A DNA stretch of 64,000 bases from Streptomyces sp. NRRL S-244 (GTDB lineage: Bacteria; Actinomycetota; Actinomycetes; Streptomycetales; Streptomycetaceae). The notes below the pieces were generated by a model. It was not told where the DNA came from, made no database searches, and saw only the letters and a program-made list of their open reading frames with translations. Location: positions 223,182 through 287,181 of the forward strand of contig NZ_JOCX01000005.1 of assembly GCF_000717915.1 (NCBI RefSeq), read 5' to 3'. The translations under genes were made by a program, and so were the position numbers. The first letter of the stretch is position 1. Each line of letters begins with the position of its first letter. Below are positions 63,800 through 64,000 of the stretch, piece after piece.

Positions 63800-64000
63800 A
63801 TCCGCCGGAGTACCGTCAATTCCGGTTGCTCGTCCGACACTTCGGAAACCCGGTTTTTATCCCCGCGGCTCCTGAGTTTCACATTCGCTGCCTACTCTCG
63901 TGTCTGCGGACGTCACTGGGGAGCCGCGGAGCAGGCGCACTGGGGGGTGCGCCCGAGGGGGAGCTGGGGGAAGCAGGGGCGGGGGGGGCGGGGGGGGGGG
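63800..64000. other. Right-end non-coding stretch ending in poly-G
   Basis: Bases 63800-63950 look like a promoter region, less GC-rich than usual (TTTTTAT near 63856). From about 63964 the sequence becomes almost pure G, with runs of 8 and 10 in the last 30 bases. No complete gene is visible; a possible GTG-initiated frame near 63900 runs into this tract and cannot be judged. Confidence 0.6.

Noticed and set aside
63900..64000. Start of a further gene at the right end
   Set aside because: The GTG frame runs into the poly-G tract and shows no recognisable protein sequence.

Overview
The window is high-GC, gene-dense DNA with GTG and TTG starts, GTGA/ATGA stop-start overlaps and strong GC third-codon bias. 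Gene content (afsQ1/afsQ2/sigQ, mycothiol amidase mca, pccE/pccB, hutH, a cya-type cyclase) points to the chromosome core of a Streptomyces or close relative. The order (deoC, afsQ cluster, phosphohexomutase, deoD, lpdA-like gene, accA2, maf, pccE, pccB, birA, cya, hutH, metB, ilvA, greA, mca) matches my recollection of the SCO4900-SCO4970 region of S. coelicolor. Parts (lpdA/deoD/pmm and acc alpha/maf/epsilon/beta/birA) are also familiar from M. tuberculosis. These comparisons are from memory, not from a search.

Layout. 0-3.3 kb: 5'-truncated deoC followed by a full aldehyde dehydrogenase and a truncated ALDH paralogue. 3.3-4.5 kb: a small secreted protein and a uridine-kinase-like P-loop protein. 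4.5-8.3 kb: sigQ divergent from afsQ1-afsQ2-lipoprotein, with a perfect AfsQ1-type box and a five-copy 11-bp tandem repeat between them. 8.6-14.4 kb: phosphohexomutase-deoD operon, gamma-glutamylcyclotransferase-like protein, LpdA-type flavoprotein, DeoR regulator. 14.5-27.5 kb: the main accessory island. It holds a 2429-residue secreted RHS/YD-repeat protein ending in a HINT autoprocessing domain and an AHH/HNH-like toxin tip, a candidate immunity gene just downstream, and a divergent 1665-residue secreted protein with DNRLRE-like, LGFP and FG-GAP/VCBS repeats. 27.6-34 kb: acyl-CoA carboxylase genes (accA2, pccE, pccB) with birA, maf and small membrane proteins. 34-39 kb: adenylate cyclase, enoyl-CoA hydratase, GAF-GGDEF protein, histidase. 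39-44 kb: LAxTG-anchored small protein, L,D-transpeptidase, MmyB-like regulator divergent from a zinc alcohol dehydrogenase, and a DUF6247-like gene overlapping what looks like an internally deleted RelE-like toxin. 44-53.6 kb: msrA, an M48 protease between two paralogous membrane-anchored proteins, metB, a degenerate sigma-like protein with a membrane partner, MarR regulator, ilvA, a lipoprotein. 53.6-64 kb: TTGACA-bearing 14-bp repeats, DrrAB-type ABC exporter, greA, DUF4307-like protein, mca, a large NTPase-TPR protein and a YyaL/DUF255 protein. The final bases are almost pure G.

How the genes work together. deoD, the phosphohexomutase (perhaps acting as phosphopentomutase), deoC and the aldehyde dehydrogenase could form a deoxynucleoside-to-acetate route. 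AccA2, PccB, PccE and BirA form a biotin-dependent acyl-CoA carboxylase and its biotinylating enzyme. SigQ and AfsQ1/Q2 form a signalling node. Intrinsic terminators sit at nearly every convergent junction. The strongest candidate for an under-described system is the RHS-HINT-toxin/immunity locus with its divergent LGFP/FG-GAP partner. No CRISPR arrays, insertion sequences or tRNA/rRNA genes were recognised.
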